Positions 28,076 through 39,292 of a stretch of 64,000 nucleotides of DNA are shown here, in pieces. The DNA comes from Primula veris. Lineage: Eukaryota > Streptophyta > Magnoliopsida > Ericales > Primulaceae. The stretch's first letter is position 1. Each line of letters starts with the position of its first letter. The notes under the pieces are model-generated. The model searched no databases. It saw only the letters and a program-made list of their open reading frames with translations, and was not told the DNA's origin. The stretch lies in assembly GCA_963682055.1 (NCBI GenBank), contig OY821741.1, forward strand, positions 379,501-443,500, given 5' to 3'. Made by a program: the position numbers and the translations under genes.

Positions 28076-29472
28076 TTAAACGGGCTCTACTTTTGGCAGT
28101 TGATTTAATTTCTCTTGCTCTCGCACAATGGCAGTGGCTGAAATATAATAGGAAACCGCAAAGAGACCGTGAAAGAAGCACAGAATCCCTCCTATAGATA
28201 AGAAGCGTTGGTGTGATATCCCACACGATTTTCTTGATTTTGAGTTGTCCAATGTCCCTATTATGAGCATAGCAAAGCCCACTATTAACATGATCCTACA
28301 TGAACAAGAGTCAGTTTCAAAATATCAAATGACAGGTTAGTCTTCCTGAATATTAGAACTAAAAGATTCCTGGCAGTGAAACATGTTTTGGCGCAAAAGC
28401 TTTTGGAAACACGTTTGATTTTTTTTCCCCTCCAATTTTTCTACAAAATCAAAAATTTAAGCTTTTGGAAACTACTTATTTATGATTTAATGCAATTCAT
28501 CACATCGTGGGTGAATAACAAAAGTTTCCCCAAAACCAAGATCTCAAGGGCATTTTCATAAATAAAAGTTCTATTTCCAGAATTAGTTTCCAGAAGCTAA
28601 ACCATTAGACGGGAGATAACTACAGAGGCCTATATATACACACCATGACAACACAAGCGATGCCACGGCAACTTTCTTGTTAGCAGAAGATTTGTCAAGA
28701 TCATCCTTTGACCATACACAAATGCACCCACCAAGTAACATGGCTATGGTATGGGCGAGCGACAGAAGCACCACTGCTCCTAACCCTAGCTTGAATGCTT
28801 GATTGCTTGGGTCTCTGCACTCAAATACCCACATCCTCAAATTTTTCACCTATCAAACAAATACACCACAGTAAAATTTCTTCATAATAACATTCTTATA
28901 TCTTATAACAGTTACATTTTCGGAGAGTACTCAACAATTACATTTTCCCCAAGTTAAGCTTTCAGTGTTGACGTACCGAGTAATCTATAATTTTCACAAT
29001 ACTCAATTTAATAATCTAAAAAAAGGAAAATTTACAAATTGAAGTTCCAAGGTATGATCTACTAACTCTAACCGGCTTGGTCTACAAAAATTAGCCAAAA
29101 GGTTATCATTAAACATTACCCTGTTGATAGCATTATGCACAAAATAATCATGTTCTATCACCTTGCTTCGCTAAAATATATAGTTTCTCCTATTTTTTTG
29201 AAAACAATGCACAATAACTTATTGAAAAACAATACACGGTGTATAAATTTCAGAAGTTGTGAGATTTTGGTGAGAGACTTTGTATAATCTTAGTTTGTTG
29301 TTAATAATGAAAAAAAAAAAAAACGATCTTGTTACAGTTTTATATCCTTGAAAAGGAAAAGATGATTACACACCTTATTCTGAGATATCTCGGCTTCAAT
29401 GCCTAACACCGCAGCCACTATGTCCACAATCATGATAATTAGGCAAACAATTGGTATGATGTGTTTGGCCAT
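28076..29472 (-). CDS. DUF1218 four-helix membrane protein (MWL-like)
   Basis: Three exons on the minus strand: 29472-29374, 28849-28644, 28295-28076; 525 nt, 174 aa; phases agree (TG|G across intron 2). The N terminus MAKHIIPIVCLIIMIVDIVA is a hydrophobic helix that may be a signal anchor. Three more hydrophobic segments follow: LGAVVLLSLAHTIAMLLGG, VASLVLSW..MLIVGFAMLI, and FLSIGGILCFFHGLFAVSY. The FEC and CICVW cysteines match the DUF1218 pattern. Family members include plant MODIFYING WALL LIGNIN proteins, but biochemical activity is unknown and I infer no specific role. Start chosen as the only ATG in a frame that joins exon 2 correctly. Confidence 0.86.
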
Positions 29473-29803
29473 GGCTATTAATGCTTATACGTACAAAGTT
29501 CTCAAAGACACTATATATATATATATGTGATTAGAAATGTAAACAGTGCTTAAAGGTCGAATATATGAACACCTATCCCCATGTTATCAGAAAGAGGAGA
29601 ATCATTAAAGGAAAATGATTTATAAATAAAAGAATATCCGTATGATGTTTCTTGGTAACTAATGTACTGATGTGTAATGTAAAACTTTAATGAGAAGGGG
29701 TTAAATCCCAAATAACTATATTGTTACTCTTCTATTACCTTACGGGAAAGTCCATTCTCATCATGATCTATCCATGTTCTGCCGTATGTAGCGGCCGGAG
29801 AAC
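29473..29803. other. Upstream of DUF1218 gene up to copia target site
   Basis: About 330 bp, with a TA microsatellite at 29512-29526. The last five bases (AGAAC, 29799-29803) are the left target-site duplication of the copia insertion, so the element sits about 330 bp from the DUF1218 start codon. Confidence 0.75.
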
Positions 29804-31143
29804 TGTTGGAAAAAAACATGTGAAAAACATGGGTGTTTCCGAATGGTCGCTGGACCAAATTCGGGTCATTTTTACATGCGACAGCGCTAAGTTGTTTATA
29901 CCATACTCAACGTGGTTGAGTAGCCCGTGTGACGAGTTTCGCAACGGTATATCGCATGACCTATTTGGAGAATGGGTGTGAATACAAAGTGGCTTCAAAG
30001 TTGGTACCTCGAAAGCTCAAATCTGGAAAAAACTGGAAAACCGAAATGGTAATGGAAAACCATTTAATATAATCCCATATTGGAAGATTGAGAGTCAATT
30101 TTACAATATATATACCATACCAACCCATGTAGTTATTAAACTAACATGTCCACATACACCTAAGAGTATTAGTGTGTACCACACACACTCGCGCGCTCGT
30201 GTCTCGGGTCTCGGGCGCGGGCGCGGGCTTGGGATTTGGGGAATGTCTTGGGTCTTGGGTCTTGGGTCCAAACCCGAATAGGGAGTTTTGTATAAAATAC
30301 AAAAGGAGTCCCTAGAGTTTCCAGCAAGAGAAACGTCAGCAATGAATGAGAGTAAATGCTGCGGTTTCAGAATTGATTGAGCGGATTCTGGGGGTGTAAC
30401 TCCCAGAATTAAAGACCAACATTTATGGTTGCGGTTTCAGTAGAGCCTATAAAAGGCAGCCATCCCCCTCTCATTTCAGCACACCTTCAAACACACAACT
30501 CACAGCATAAGCATCATATAGAGAGAGAGAACCGCACCACCAACAGCTCGACCTGTGGTTCGGTGCCGGTTTTCATACGAGCCACTCTGAGATAGAAGTT
30601 GTACCTTGGGAACAAAGTCCCGAAACCAGAAACCTTTAAAGGTGGTTCGGTAAATATTGTTTAAGGGAAACTGCTCAGCAGTTGCCTCTTCTTTTAATTT
30701 CTGTTATTTATTTTCCATTCCTTTATTATTCTGTCCATTTAATTTCAGTACTGTTTCCTTTTTTGTATTTACTTTCCAGTACCTTTAGTTTCTGTAATTT
30801 ACATTTCAGTATTTCCTATTCTGTAATTTAATTTCCAGTATTTACATAACAATCCGGGCAGTTTATTTAATAACAGTCCGGGCAGTTTTTTATTTGTCAA
30901 AACAGTCCGGCAGTTTGTTTTATTGTCAAAACAGTCCGGCAGTTTGTTTTATTGTCAAAACAGTCCGGCAGTTTGTTTTATTGTCAAACCAGTCCTGCAG
31001 TTTTAATTTAAATTCTGTACGAGTCAGGAATTGTAATTCATATTCCAATTGTGAGAAATAAATTGTTATTTCCATTGCGTTCCTGTCTTCTTTATTTTAT
31101 TGTCCTTTCCTTCATCGCATTCGAAATAGTACCAAAACCAACA
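29804..31143 (+). repeat. LTR 1 (left) of tandem copia
   Basis: 1340 bp, TGTTGG...CCAACA. It carries a promoter TATAAAAG at 30448-30455 followed by a putative leader, a short GGGCNC hexamer tract (about 30205-30232), and three 29-bp units (CAGTCCGGCAGTTTGTTTTA plus TTGTCAAAA) at 30903-30989. It differs from both other LTRs at several 5' and central positions (for example GACCAAATTC, GAGTTTCGCAAC, ACAGCTCG, CCATTCC). Confidence 0.95.
30448..30455 (+). promoter_or_regulatory. LTR 1 TATA box
   Basis: TATAAAAG within CCTATAAAAGGCAGCC, 644 bp into the LTR; the same box is at 37137-37144 and 43813-43820 in the other LTRs. Likely start of the U3/R boundary region. Confidence 0.75.
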
Positions 31144-31487
31144 ATCTTAAACAATATTATTTTTTGGTTTTACTAATTTCGAAAAGAAAAAGGATTTTTT
31201 CTTTTATTTTGTTGACGTCTCGGTTTTTATTCTCGCAAAATCATTGCTAGTTTACTAGAAATTGAAATTTGCACATAGAATAAATCCGAATTGGTTTTAA
31301 TCTTTTATTCTAGAATACTATAAAGAATTCTTAGTGAAATCAAAAGTGATTTGATTTTCACGCTAGAATATCTTTTTATTGTTTTTATTCTTTTGAAGCA
31401 AACTAATTAAGTTATAATTAGTATTTGCGATTAAGAATTTTTAGTTTTCTTGCGAGAAACTAAACGGTTTTTATATTGTCATTTCAG

Positions 31488-32559
31488 ATGACTAATGAGG
31501 ATCAAATACCCACCGTTTCTTCGGAAAACGTGCAGGACGCACTTGTGATTGGCAGTAGCCATAACAATGCGAGCGCTGCGAGTGGGGGGGCTCAGGCTGA
31601 GGCTGAGGCCGAAGCTGCTGCGGCAAAGGCTGCGGCCGACGCCGCTGCGGCAGAGGCCGATGCTATGGCTGCGGCTGCGGCCGCAACACAGGCTGCTGCT
31701 AAGGCTGCGGCCAAGGCAGCGCTTGTGGCTGCGGCCAAGGCAAAGGGCAAGGCTCCGGCAACGCCGGCGATGCCAATGTTGCCAACCTCTCAACTAGAGA
31801 GACCAGAAAAGTTTAGGGGCAACAACTTCAAACGTTGGCAGCAAAAGATGCTGTTTTATTTAACTGCCCTTAATCTGACCCGGTTTCTTAAGGAGTCTGC
31901 ACCCGTCCTAAGCGAGGACGATGAGGACGTGCAGACGGTTTCGGCAGTGGAAGCATGGAAACACGGCGACTACCTATGCCGGAACTACATCCTGTGTGCT
32001 CTGGATGACACTCTCTTCAGTGTATTCGAGCCCAAGGCTTCTGCAAAGGAGCTTTGGGAGTCTCTCGAAAGGAAGTACAAATTGAATAACGCTGGCGCAA
32101 AGAAATTTGTCATCACGGACTTTCACGAGTACATGATGACTGATGGGAAGAGTGTCATCGAGCAGGTTGAGGAACTCCAACTCATATACCATAGGCTTGA
32201 GGTTGAAGGGCTAGTTATCAACGAACCTTTCCAAGTGACATTAATGATTGAGAAACTGCCACCTTCCTGGAAAGAGTTTCAAAACTACCTGAAACACAAG
32301 CGAAAGGCTATGACCTTGGAGGGACTCATTGAGAGGCTCAATGTTGAGCAAAGCAACCGCCGATCCGGAAGGAAAGGCGGTGGCGGAGCAGGCAACGCGG
32401 TTGCCAAGGCCCATGTGGTTGAGGACGCGGTGTCTAAGCGGAAACGCTTTGACAGCGGAGTCGGTGCCTCTCTCAAGAAGAAATTCATGGGAGACTGCTT
32501 TATGTGCAACAAACCGGGCCATCGTGCCGCGGATTGTAAGATGCACACCGACAAGCCCA

Positions 32560-32594
<35 letters not shown>

Positions 32595-35500
32595 CCCCCC
32601 CAAAGGAAGTTCCAAGGGAAAGGGAGGAAGAGGGCACCTGCTCAGGCTAATGTGGCTGAGGGAGGAGATGATGCTGGACAAGACTACATGCACCTGAGTG
32701 CTGTGGTTTCTGAAGTGAACCTGGTGGGGAGCAACCCAAAGGAATGGTGGCTGGACACAGGCGCCACCAGTCACATATGTGCCAGCAAGTGGATGTTCAA
32801 GACCTATACGGCCGTGGACAATGAGAGCTGCTTCATGGGGAACTCGGCTACTTCCAGGGTGGAAGGAAAAGGAACCGTGCCGCTGAAGATGACATCGGGA
32901 AAGGAGCTCACACTGAATGGCGTGCTCCATGTGCCGGAAATTCGCAAGAATCTGGTTTCTGGGTCCGTTATGGTGAACAAAGGATTTAAACTTGTATTTG
33001 AATCTGCTAAAATTGTAATCACTCTTAATGGAATGTATGTAGGCCGTGGCTATATGACCAACGGCATGTTTAAATTAAATGTTGGTACTCCGGCACCTAA
33101 GGCCGAGTCTGCTATTGTGGGTACTAAGGCTGAGGCCAGTACCAAGAATGATGTAACCGTTAATGTTGCCCAAGTGGCTAATAAAACGTCTTTTGCTTAT
33201 TCTTGCGATTCATTTAATTTATGGCATGGTAGATTAGGTCATGTGAATGCTAATTCTATGAAGAAATTAATATCACTGAATCTACTACCTAATTTTGTAT
33301 TTGATAAACAACATAAATGTGAGATTTGTGTTGAAGCAAAATTAACTAAGTCTTCGTATCAACATATTGAACGAAGTACTGAACCTCTCGGTCTAATACA
33401 TACGGATGTATGCGACTTAAAGTTTATACAAACGCGAGGAGGGAAAAAGTATTTCATCACGTTTATAGATGATTGTACTAGATACTGCTATGTCTACTTA
33501 ATGAGAAGTAAAGACGAAGCGGTAGAGAAATTCGCTCTTTATAAGACCGAAGTAGAAAATCAACTCAATAAAAAGATTAAAATGTTGAGGAGTGATAGAG
33601 GCGGTGAATACGAGGCACCGTTTGCGCAGATATGCGCAGAAAGTGGCATTGTACATCAAACCACAGCCCCCTACTCTCCGGAGCAGAATGGGGTTGCCGA
33701 GCGTAAGAATAGAACGCTCAAGGAAATGATGAATGCCATGTTAATAAGTTCTGGGTTACCCCAGAACATGTGGGGGGAAGCGCTGCTTTCCGCCAACTAT
33801 GTGTTGAACAAGCTGCCGTATAAGAAGCGTGATAAACCACCTTATGAACTATGGAAAGGCCATCGGCCGAGCTATAAATTCTTAAGGGTTTGGGGTTGTC
33901 TTGCGAAGGTCCTTGTCTCGCTTCCTAAAAGAACGAGAATAGGGCCAAAGACGGTAGACTGTGTGTTCATAGGATATGCACAAAACAGTAGTGCTTATCG
34001 CTTTCTCGTGCACAAGTCGGATAATCCCGATGTGCATGTAGATACTATCATCGAAGCTCGAGAAGCTTCTTTCTTCGAGGAGATCTTTCCCCGCAAGTCT
34101 TCCATAACTGTAGAGACTGAGGAGTCAAACAGTGAGGAAAATGTGGGGGCAAGTGAACCGTTGGAGGAAGAAGAAGAAGAGCCTCGACGTAGTAAACGGG
34201 CTAGAAAGGAAACGACTTTCGGTCCAGATTTTGTAACCTTCATGATAGAAGGCGAACCGGCGACATTCAAACAAGCAATGTCATCCCCGGAAGCCCAATA
34301 TTGGGAGGAGGCGATCAACAATGAGGTTGAATCAATATTACAAAATCACACTTGGGAACTAGTGGACTTACCACCCGGGTGTAAGCCACTAGGACACAAG
34401 TGGATCTTCAAAAGGAAGAGAAAACTCGATGGAACGATCGAGAAATACAAGGCGAGGCTTGTAGTAAAAGGTTTTAGACAAACCGAAGGTGTCGACTATT
34501 TCGACACCTATGCTCCTGTCTCCAGGAAGACGTCAATCCGGATAGTAATTGCTCTCGCAGCATTGTTCGATCTAGAAATACATCAAATGGATGTTAAAAC
34601 GGCGTTCTTGAATGGTGAGCTGGAAGAGGAAATTTACATGGAACAACCGGAAGGGTTTGTGGTTCCAGGTAAAGCTCACAAGGTGTGTAAACTTGTGAAG
34701 TCCTTGTATGGACTTAAACAAGCACCTAAACAATGGCACGAAAAATTTGATAGAGTGATGCTATCAAACGGTTTCGGATAAACGAATGTGACAAATGCGT
34801 CTACGTAAAAGGAAATGAAAAGGACTACGTGGTAGTCTGCCTCTACGTAGATGACATGATTATAATAGGGAGTATTGATAACATCAACTCCACTAAGAGA
34901 ATGCTGTCACAAAAGTTCGAGATGAAGGACTTGGGTGTCGCTGATGTAATACTTGGTATGAAAATTACCAAGACATCAGACGGATATGCGCTATCTCAAA
35001 CTCACTATGTCAAGCAGATGCTTGACAAATTTGATAAAGATAGTAGAGCTACATCCAGAACTCCGATAGAGATCTCAACCACCCTGAAAAAGAATTTTGG
35101 GGAGAGTGTGAGACAATTGGAATATTCTCGAATAATAGGCAGTCTGATGTACGTCATGAACTGTACTAGACCAGACATAGCCAACTCAGTGAGTAGACTG
35201 AGTAGGTACACCAGTAATCCCAATGAGGAACACTGGAAGGCCATCATGAGACTTCTCAGATACATGAGATACACAGCAGACCGAGGGTTGCATTATACCA
35301 GATATCCAGCTGTACTGGAAGGGTATTCTGATGCAAACTGGATCTCGGATTCCAACAGTACACGATCCACTAGCGGATATGTGTTCGTGATGGGAGGAGC
35401 AGCTGTCTCATGGAGATCATCCAAGCAGACGTGCATAGCTAGATCAACTATGGAATCCGAGTTCATAGCGTTGGATCTAGCAACAGAAGAGGCTGATTGG

Positions 35501-35896
35501 CTGAGAAGCTTTCTGGAAGGAATTCCAATGTGGCCGAAACCTGTCCCAGCAATAAGCATGCACTGCGATAGTCAGTCGGCTATTGGACGGGCGCAAGATC
35601 ATATGTATAATGGAAAGTCCCGACATATTCGTCGGAGACATAAATCCGTAAGAGAATTGTTAGCTAACGGTGTGGTGTCATTAGATTTTGTGAGATCTAA
35701 AGACAATATAGCGGATCCATTTACAAAAGGCTTGACTCAGGTAGGAGTTGAAGTTTCATCGAGGGGAATGGGGTTGAAGCCCATCAAACTAGAAACCTCC
35801 TCAGAGGCAACCCAACCCGAACTGGATTCTCCAGCGTCGGGTTCAACGGGAAAACCGAACTGTGGGGGTGACCGAACAAAGCACTCGGGAACTTAA
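31488..35896 (+). pseudogene. Copia gag-pol, internal copy 1 (one frameshift)
   Basis: Start at the ATG 31488 (MTNEDQIPTV). An Ala/Glu-rich N-terminal segment (~residues 25-95) precedes the gag domain (ERPEKF.G..FKRWQQKM), and a CCHC knuckle C-X2-C-X4-H-X4-C lies near 32503. Next come a poly-proline run from a 31-C homopolymer (32562-32592), the protease motif DTGA (~32754), the integrase zinc-binding H/C segment (~33223-33345), integrase core residues in HTDVCD and RSDRGGEYE, and RT starting ~34398. The frame stops at TAA 34779-34781; the continuation, one base out of frame, carries YVDDMIIIG (~34844), RNase H (SDANW, DSQSAIG) and ends at 35896. The break is consistent with a 1-nt loss just before 34775 and separates RT from its catalytic YVDD. 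Confidence 0.93.
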
Positions 35897-36360
35897 GTTC
35901 CCAACCCATTTCTAGGATGAAAGAGTGATAGACCTAGACCATCTTAAGGGTGAGCATGAGGCTCTTAATGAAAACAAGTATCTCGATGATCGAGAGGGGT
36001 GAGTCAGGACACCCTTGACTTGACATCACCTATGACGAGTGTGTATGGCCGATACTATGTGATGAGCCATGGGCTAAATCACTAGAGCACTCGGTTGAAT
36101 TTTGCCAAGGCAGTCCACGGCCAAATATGGACAACAACCAAAGGGCTTAGTAAGTGGTGTAGAGAGGACACTGTGTGCGCATTACCCTGGTATGCACAAA
36201 CGCTAAAGGGTTCAAGGCTTAAAGGCTACCCAATAGTAGCATATCAGATTTTACGTCACTACGGCAGGTTCAAAGCGCGCGCTACCTGTCCTTATGCAGT
36301 GAACTCTTGCGGTTCTCTCGTATGCATTTAGGAGCATTTTTATTTTCAGCCAATTGCATT

Positions 36361-36372
36361 CATGTGGGGGAT
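36361..36372 (+). other. Polypurine tract of internal copy 1
   Basis: CATGTGGGGGAT directly precedes LTR 2, the position where plus-strand DNA synthesis is primed. The same tract is at 43051-43062 before LTR 3. Confidence 0.75.
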
Positions 36373-37832
36373 TGTTGGAAAAAAACATGTGAAAAACATG
36401 GGTGTTTCCGAATGGTCGCTGGACCAACTTCGGGTCATTTTTACATGCGACAGCGCTAAGTTGTTTATACCATACTCAACGTGGTTGAGTAGCCCGTGTG
36501 ACGAGCTTCACAACGGTATATCGCATGACCTATTTGGAGAATGGGTGTGAATACAAAGTGGCTTCAAAGTTGGTACCTCGAAAGCTCAAATCTGGAAAAT
36601 CTGGAAAACCGAAATGGTAATGGAAAACCATTTAATATAATCCCATATAGGAAGATTGAGAGTCAATTTTACAATATATATATACCATACCAACCCATGT
36701 AGTTATTAAACTAACATGTCCACATACACCTAAGAGTATTAGTGTGTACCACACACGCGCGCTCGCTCGTGTCTCGTGTCTCGGGTCTTGGGTCTCGGGC
36801 TCGGGCACGGGCACGGGCACGGGCACGGGCACGGGCGCGGGCGCGGGCGCGGGCGTGGGCGTGGGCGTGGGCTTGGGCTTGGGCTTGGGCTTGGGCTTGG
36901 GATTTGGGATTTGGGGAATGTCTCGGGTCTCGGGTCTTGGGTCTTGGGTCTTGGGTCCAAACCCGAATAGGGAGTTTTGTATAAAATACAAAAGGAGTCC
37001 CTAGAGTTTCCAGCAAGAGAAACGTCAGCAATGAATGAGAGTAAATGCTGCGGTTTCAGAATTGATTGAGCGGATTCTGGGGGTGTAACTCCCAGAATTA
37101 AAGACCAACATTTATGGTTGCGGTTTCAGTAGAGCCTATAAAAGGCAGCCATCCCCCTCTCATTTCAGCACACCTTCAAACACACAACTCACAGCATAAG
37201 CATCATATAGAGAGAGAGAACCGCACCACCAACTGCTCGACCTGTGGTTCGGTGCCGGTTTCCATACGAGCCACTCTGAGATAGAAGTTGTACCTTGGGA
37301 ACAAAGTCCCGAAACCAGAAACCTTTAAAGGTGGTTCGGGAAATATTGTTTAAGGGAAACTGCTCAGCAGTTGCCTCTTCTTTTAATTTCTGTTATTTAT
37401 TTTCCAGTCCTTTATTATTCTGTCCATTTAATTTCAGTACTGTTTCCTTTTTTGTATTTACTTTCCAGTACCTTTAGTTTCTGTAATTTACATTTCAGTA
37501 TTTCCTATTCTGTAATTTAATTTCCAGTATTTACATACCAGTCCGGGCAGTTTATTTAATAACAGTCCGGGCAGTTTTTTATTTGTCAAAACAGTCCGGC
37601 AGTTTGTTTTATTGTCAAAACAGTCCGGCAGTTTGTTTTATTGTCAAAACAGTCCGGCAGTTTGTTTTATTGTCAAACCAGTCCTGCAGTTTTAATTTAA
37701 ATTCTGTACGAGTCAGGAATTGTAATTCATATTCCAATTGTGAGAAATAAATTGTTATTTCCATTGCGTTCCTGTCTTCTTTATTTTATTGTCCTTTCCT
37801 TCATCGCATTCGAAATAGTACCAAAACCAACA
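36373..37832 (+). repeat. LTR 2 (middle) of tandem copia, chimeric
   Basis: 1460 bp. Its 5' and central part shares with LTR 3, against LTR 1, GACCAACTTC, GAGCTTCACAAC, CATATAGGAAG, CAACTGCTCG, TTCGGGAAATAT and TTTCCAGTCC. Its 3' part shares with LTR 1, against LTR 3, three rather than two 29-bp units, GAGTCAGG, TTGCGTTCC, TTGTCCTTTCC and AGTACCAAAACC. The switch lies between about 37410 and 37700. TATA box 37137-37144. The GGGCNC tract is the longest of the three. Confidence 0.93.
36780..36912. repeat. GGGCNC-type hexamer minisatellite in LTR 2
   Basis: Over 130 bp of GGGCAC, then GGGCGC, GGGCGT and GGGCTT hexamers in blocks, ending in GGGATTTGGGG. Variants are clustered, not mixed, so the array grew by local slippage. 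All long ORFs here (Arg-Ala, Gly-His or Pro-Lys dipeptides) are products of the repeat. LTR 1 has only a remnant, and LTR 3 has a shorter array at about 43470-43590. Confidence 0.93.
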
Positions 37833-38176
37833 ATCTTAAACAATATTATTTTTTGGTTTTACTAATTTCGAAAAGAAAAAGGATTTTTTCTTTTATTTTG
37901 TTGACGTCTCGGTTTTTATTCTCGCAAAATCATTGCTAGTTTACTAGAAATTGAAATTTGCACATAGAATAAATCCGAATTGGTTTTAATCTTTTATTCT
38001 AGAATACTATAAAGAATTCTTAGTGAAATCAAAAGTGATTTGATTTTCACGCTAGAATATCTTTTTATTGTTTTTATTATTTTGAAGCAAACTAATTAAG
38101 TTATAATTAGTATTTGCGATTAAGAATTTTTAGTTTTCTTGCGAGAAACTAAACGGTTTTTATATTGTCATTTCAG

Positions 38177-39248
38177 ATGACTAATGAGGATCAAATACCC
38201 ACCGTTTCTTCGGAAAACGTGCAGGACGCACTTGTGATTGGCAGTAGCCATAACAATGCGAGCGCTGCGAGTGGGGGGGCTCAGGCTGAGGCTGAGGCCG
38301 AAGCTGCTGCGGCAAAGGCTGCGGCCGACGCCGCTGCGGCAGAGGCCGATGCTATGGCTGCGGCTGCGGCCGCAACACAGGCTGCTGCTAAGGCTGCGGC
38401 CAAGGCAGCGCTTGTGGCTGCGGCCAAGGCAAAGGGCAAGGCTCCGGCAACGCCGGCGATGCCAATGTTGCCAACCTCTCAACTAGAGAGACCAGAAAAG
38501 TTTAGGGGCAACAACTTCAAACGTTGGCAGCAAAAGATGCTGTTTTATTTAACTGCCCTTAATCTGACCCGGTTTCTTAAGGAGTCTGCACCCGTCCTAA
38601 GCGAGGACGATGAGGACGTGCAGACGGTTTCGGCAGTGGAAGCATGGAAACACGGCGACTACCTATGCCGGAACTACATCCTGTGTGCTCTGGATGACAC
38701 TCTCTTCAGTGTATTCGAGCCCAAGGCTTCTGCAAAGGAGCTTTGGGAGTCTCTCGAAAGGAAGTACAAATTGAATAACGCTGGCGCAAAGAAATTTGTC
38801 GTCACGGACTTTCACGAGTACATGATGACTGATGGGAAGAGTGTCATCGAGCAGGTTGAGGAACTCCAACTCATATACCATAGGCTTGAGGTTGAAGGGC
38901 TAGTTATCAACGAACCTTTCCAAGTGGCATTAATGATTGAGAAACTGCCACCTTCCTGGAAAGAGTTTCAAAACTACCTGAAACACAAGCGAAAGGCTAT
39001 GACCTTGGAGGGACTCATTGAGAGGCTCAATGTTGAGCAAAGCAACCGCCGATCCGGAAGGAAAGGCGGTGGCGGAGCAGGCAACGCGGTTGCCAAGGCC
39101 CATGTGGTTGAGGACGCGGTGTCTAAGCGGAAACGCTTTGACAGCGGAGTCGGTGCCTCTCTCAAGAAGAAATTCATGGGAGACTGCCTTATGTGCAACA
39201 AACCGGGCCATCGTGCCGCGGATTGTAAGATGCGCACCGACAAGCCCA

Positions 39249-39292
<44 letters not shown>

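Noticed and set aside
31479..31797. Antisense and shifted ORFs over the Ala-rich gag N terminus
   Set aside because: They are shadows of GCN-rich codons (Ala, read as Arg/Ser/Leu in other frames). The gag frame continues into recognised domains.
34773..34830. Programmed ribosomal frameshift in the copia RT
   Set aside because: The position is inside RT, just before YVDD, not at a gag/pol border, and there is no slippery heptamer with a following structure. A mutation is simpler.
36742..36991. Several overlapping ORFs of Arg-Ala, Gly-His, Gly-Leu and Pro-Lys dipeptides on both strands
   Set aside because: They are readings of a GGGCNC hexamer array in the LTR. All frames stay open because the unit length is six; same for 43322-43707.
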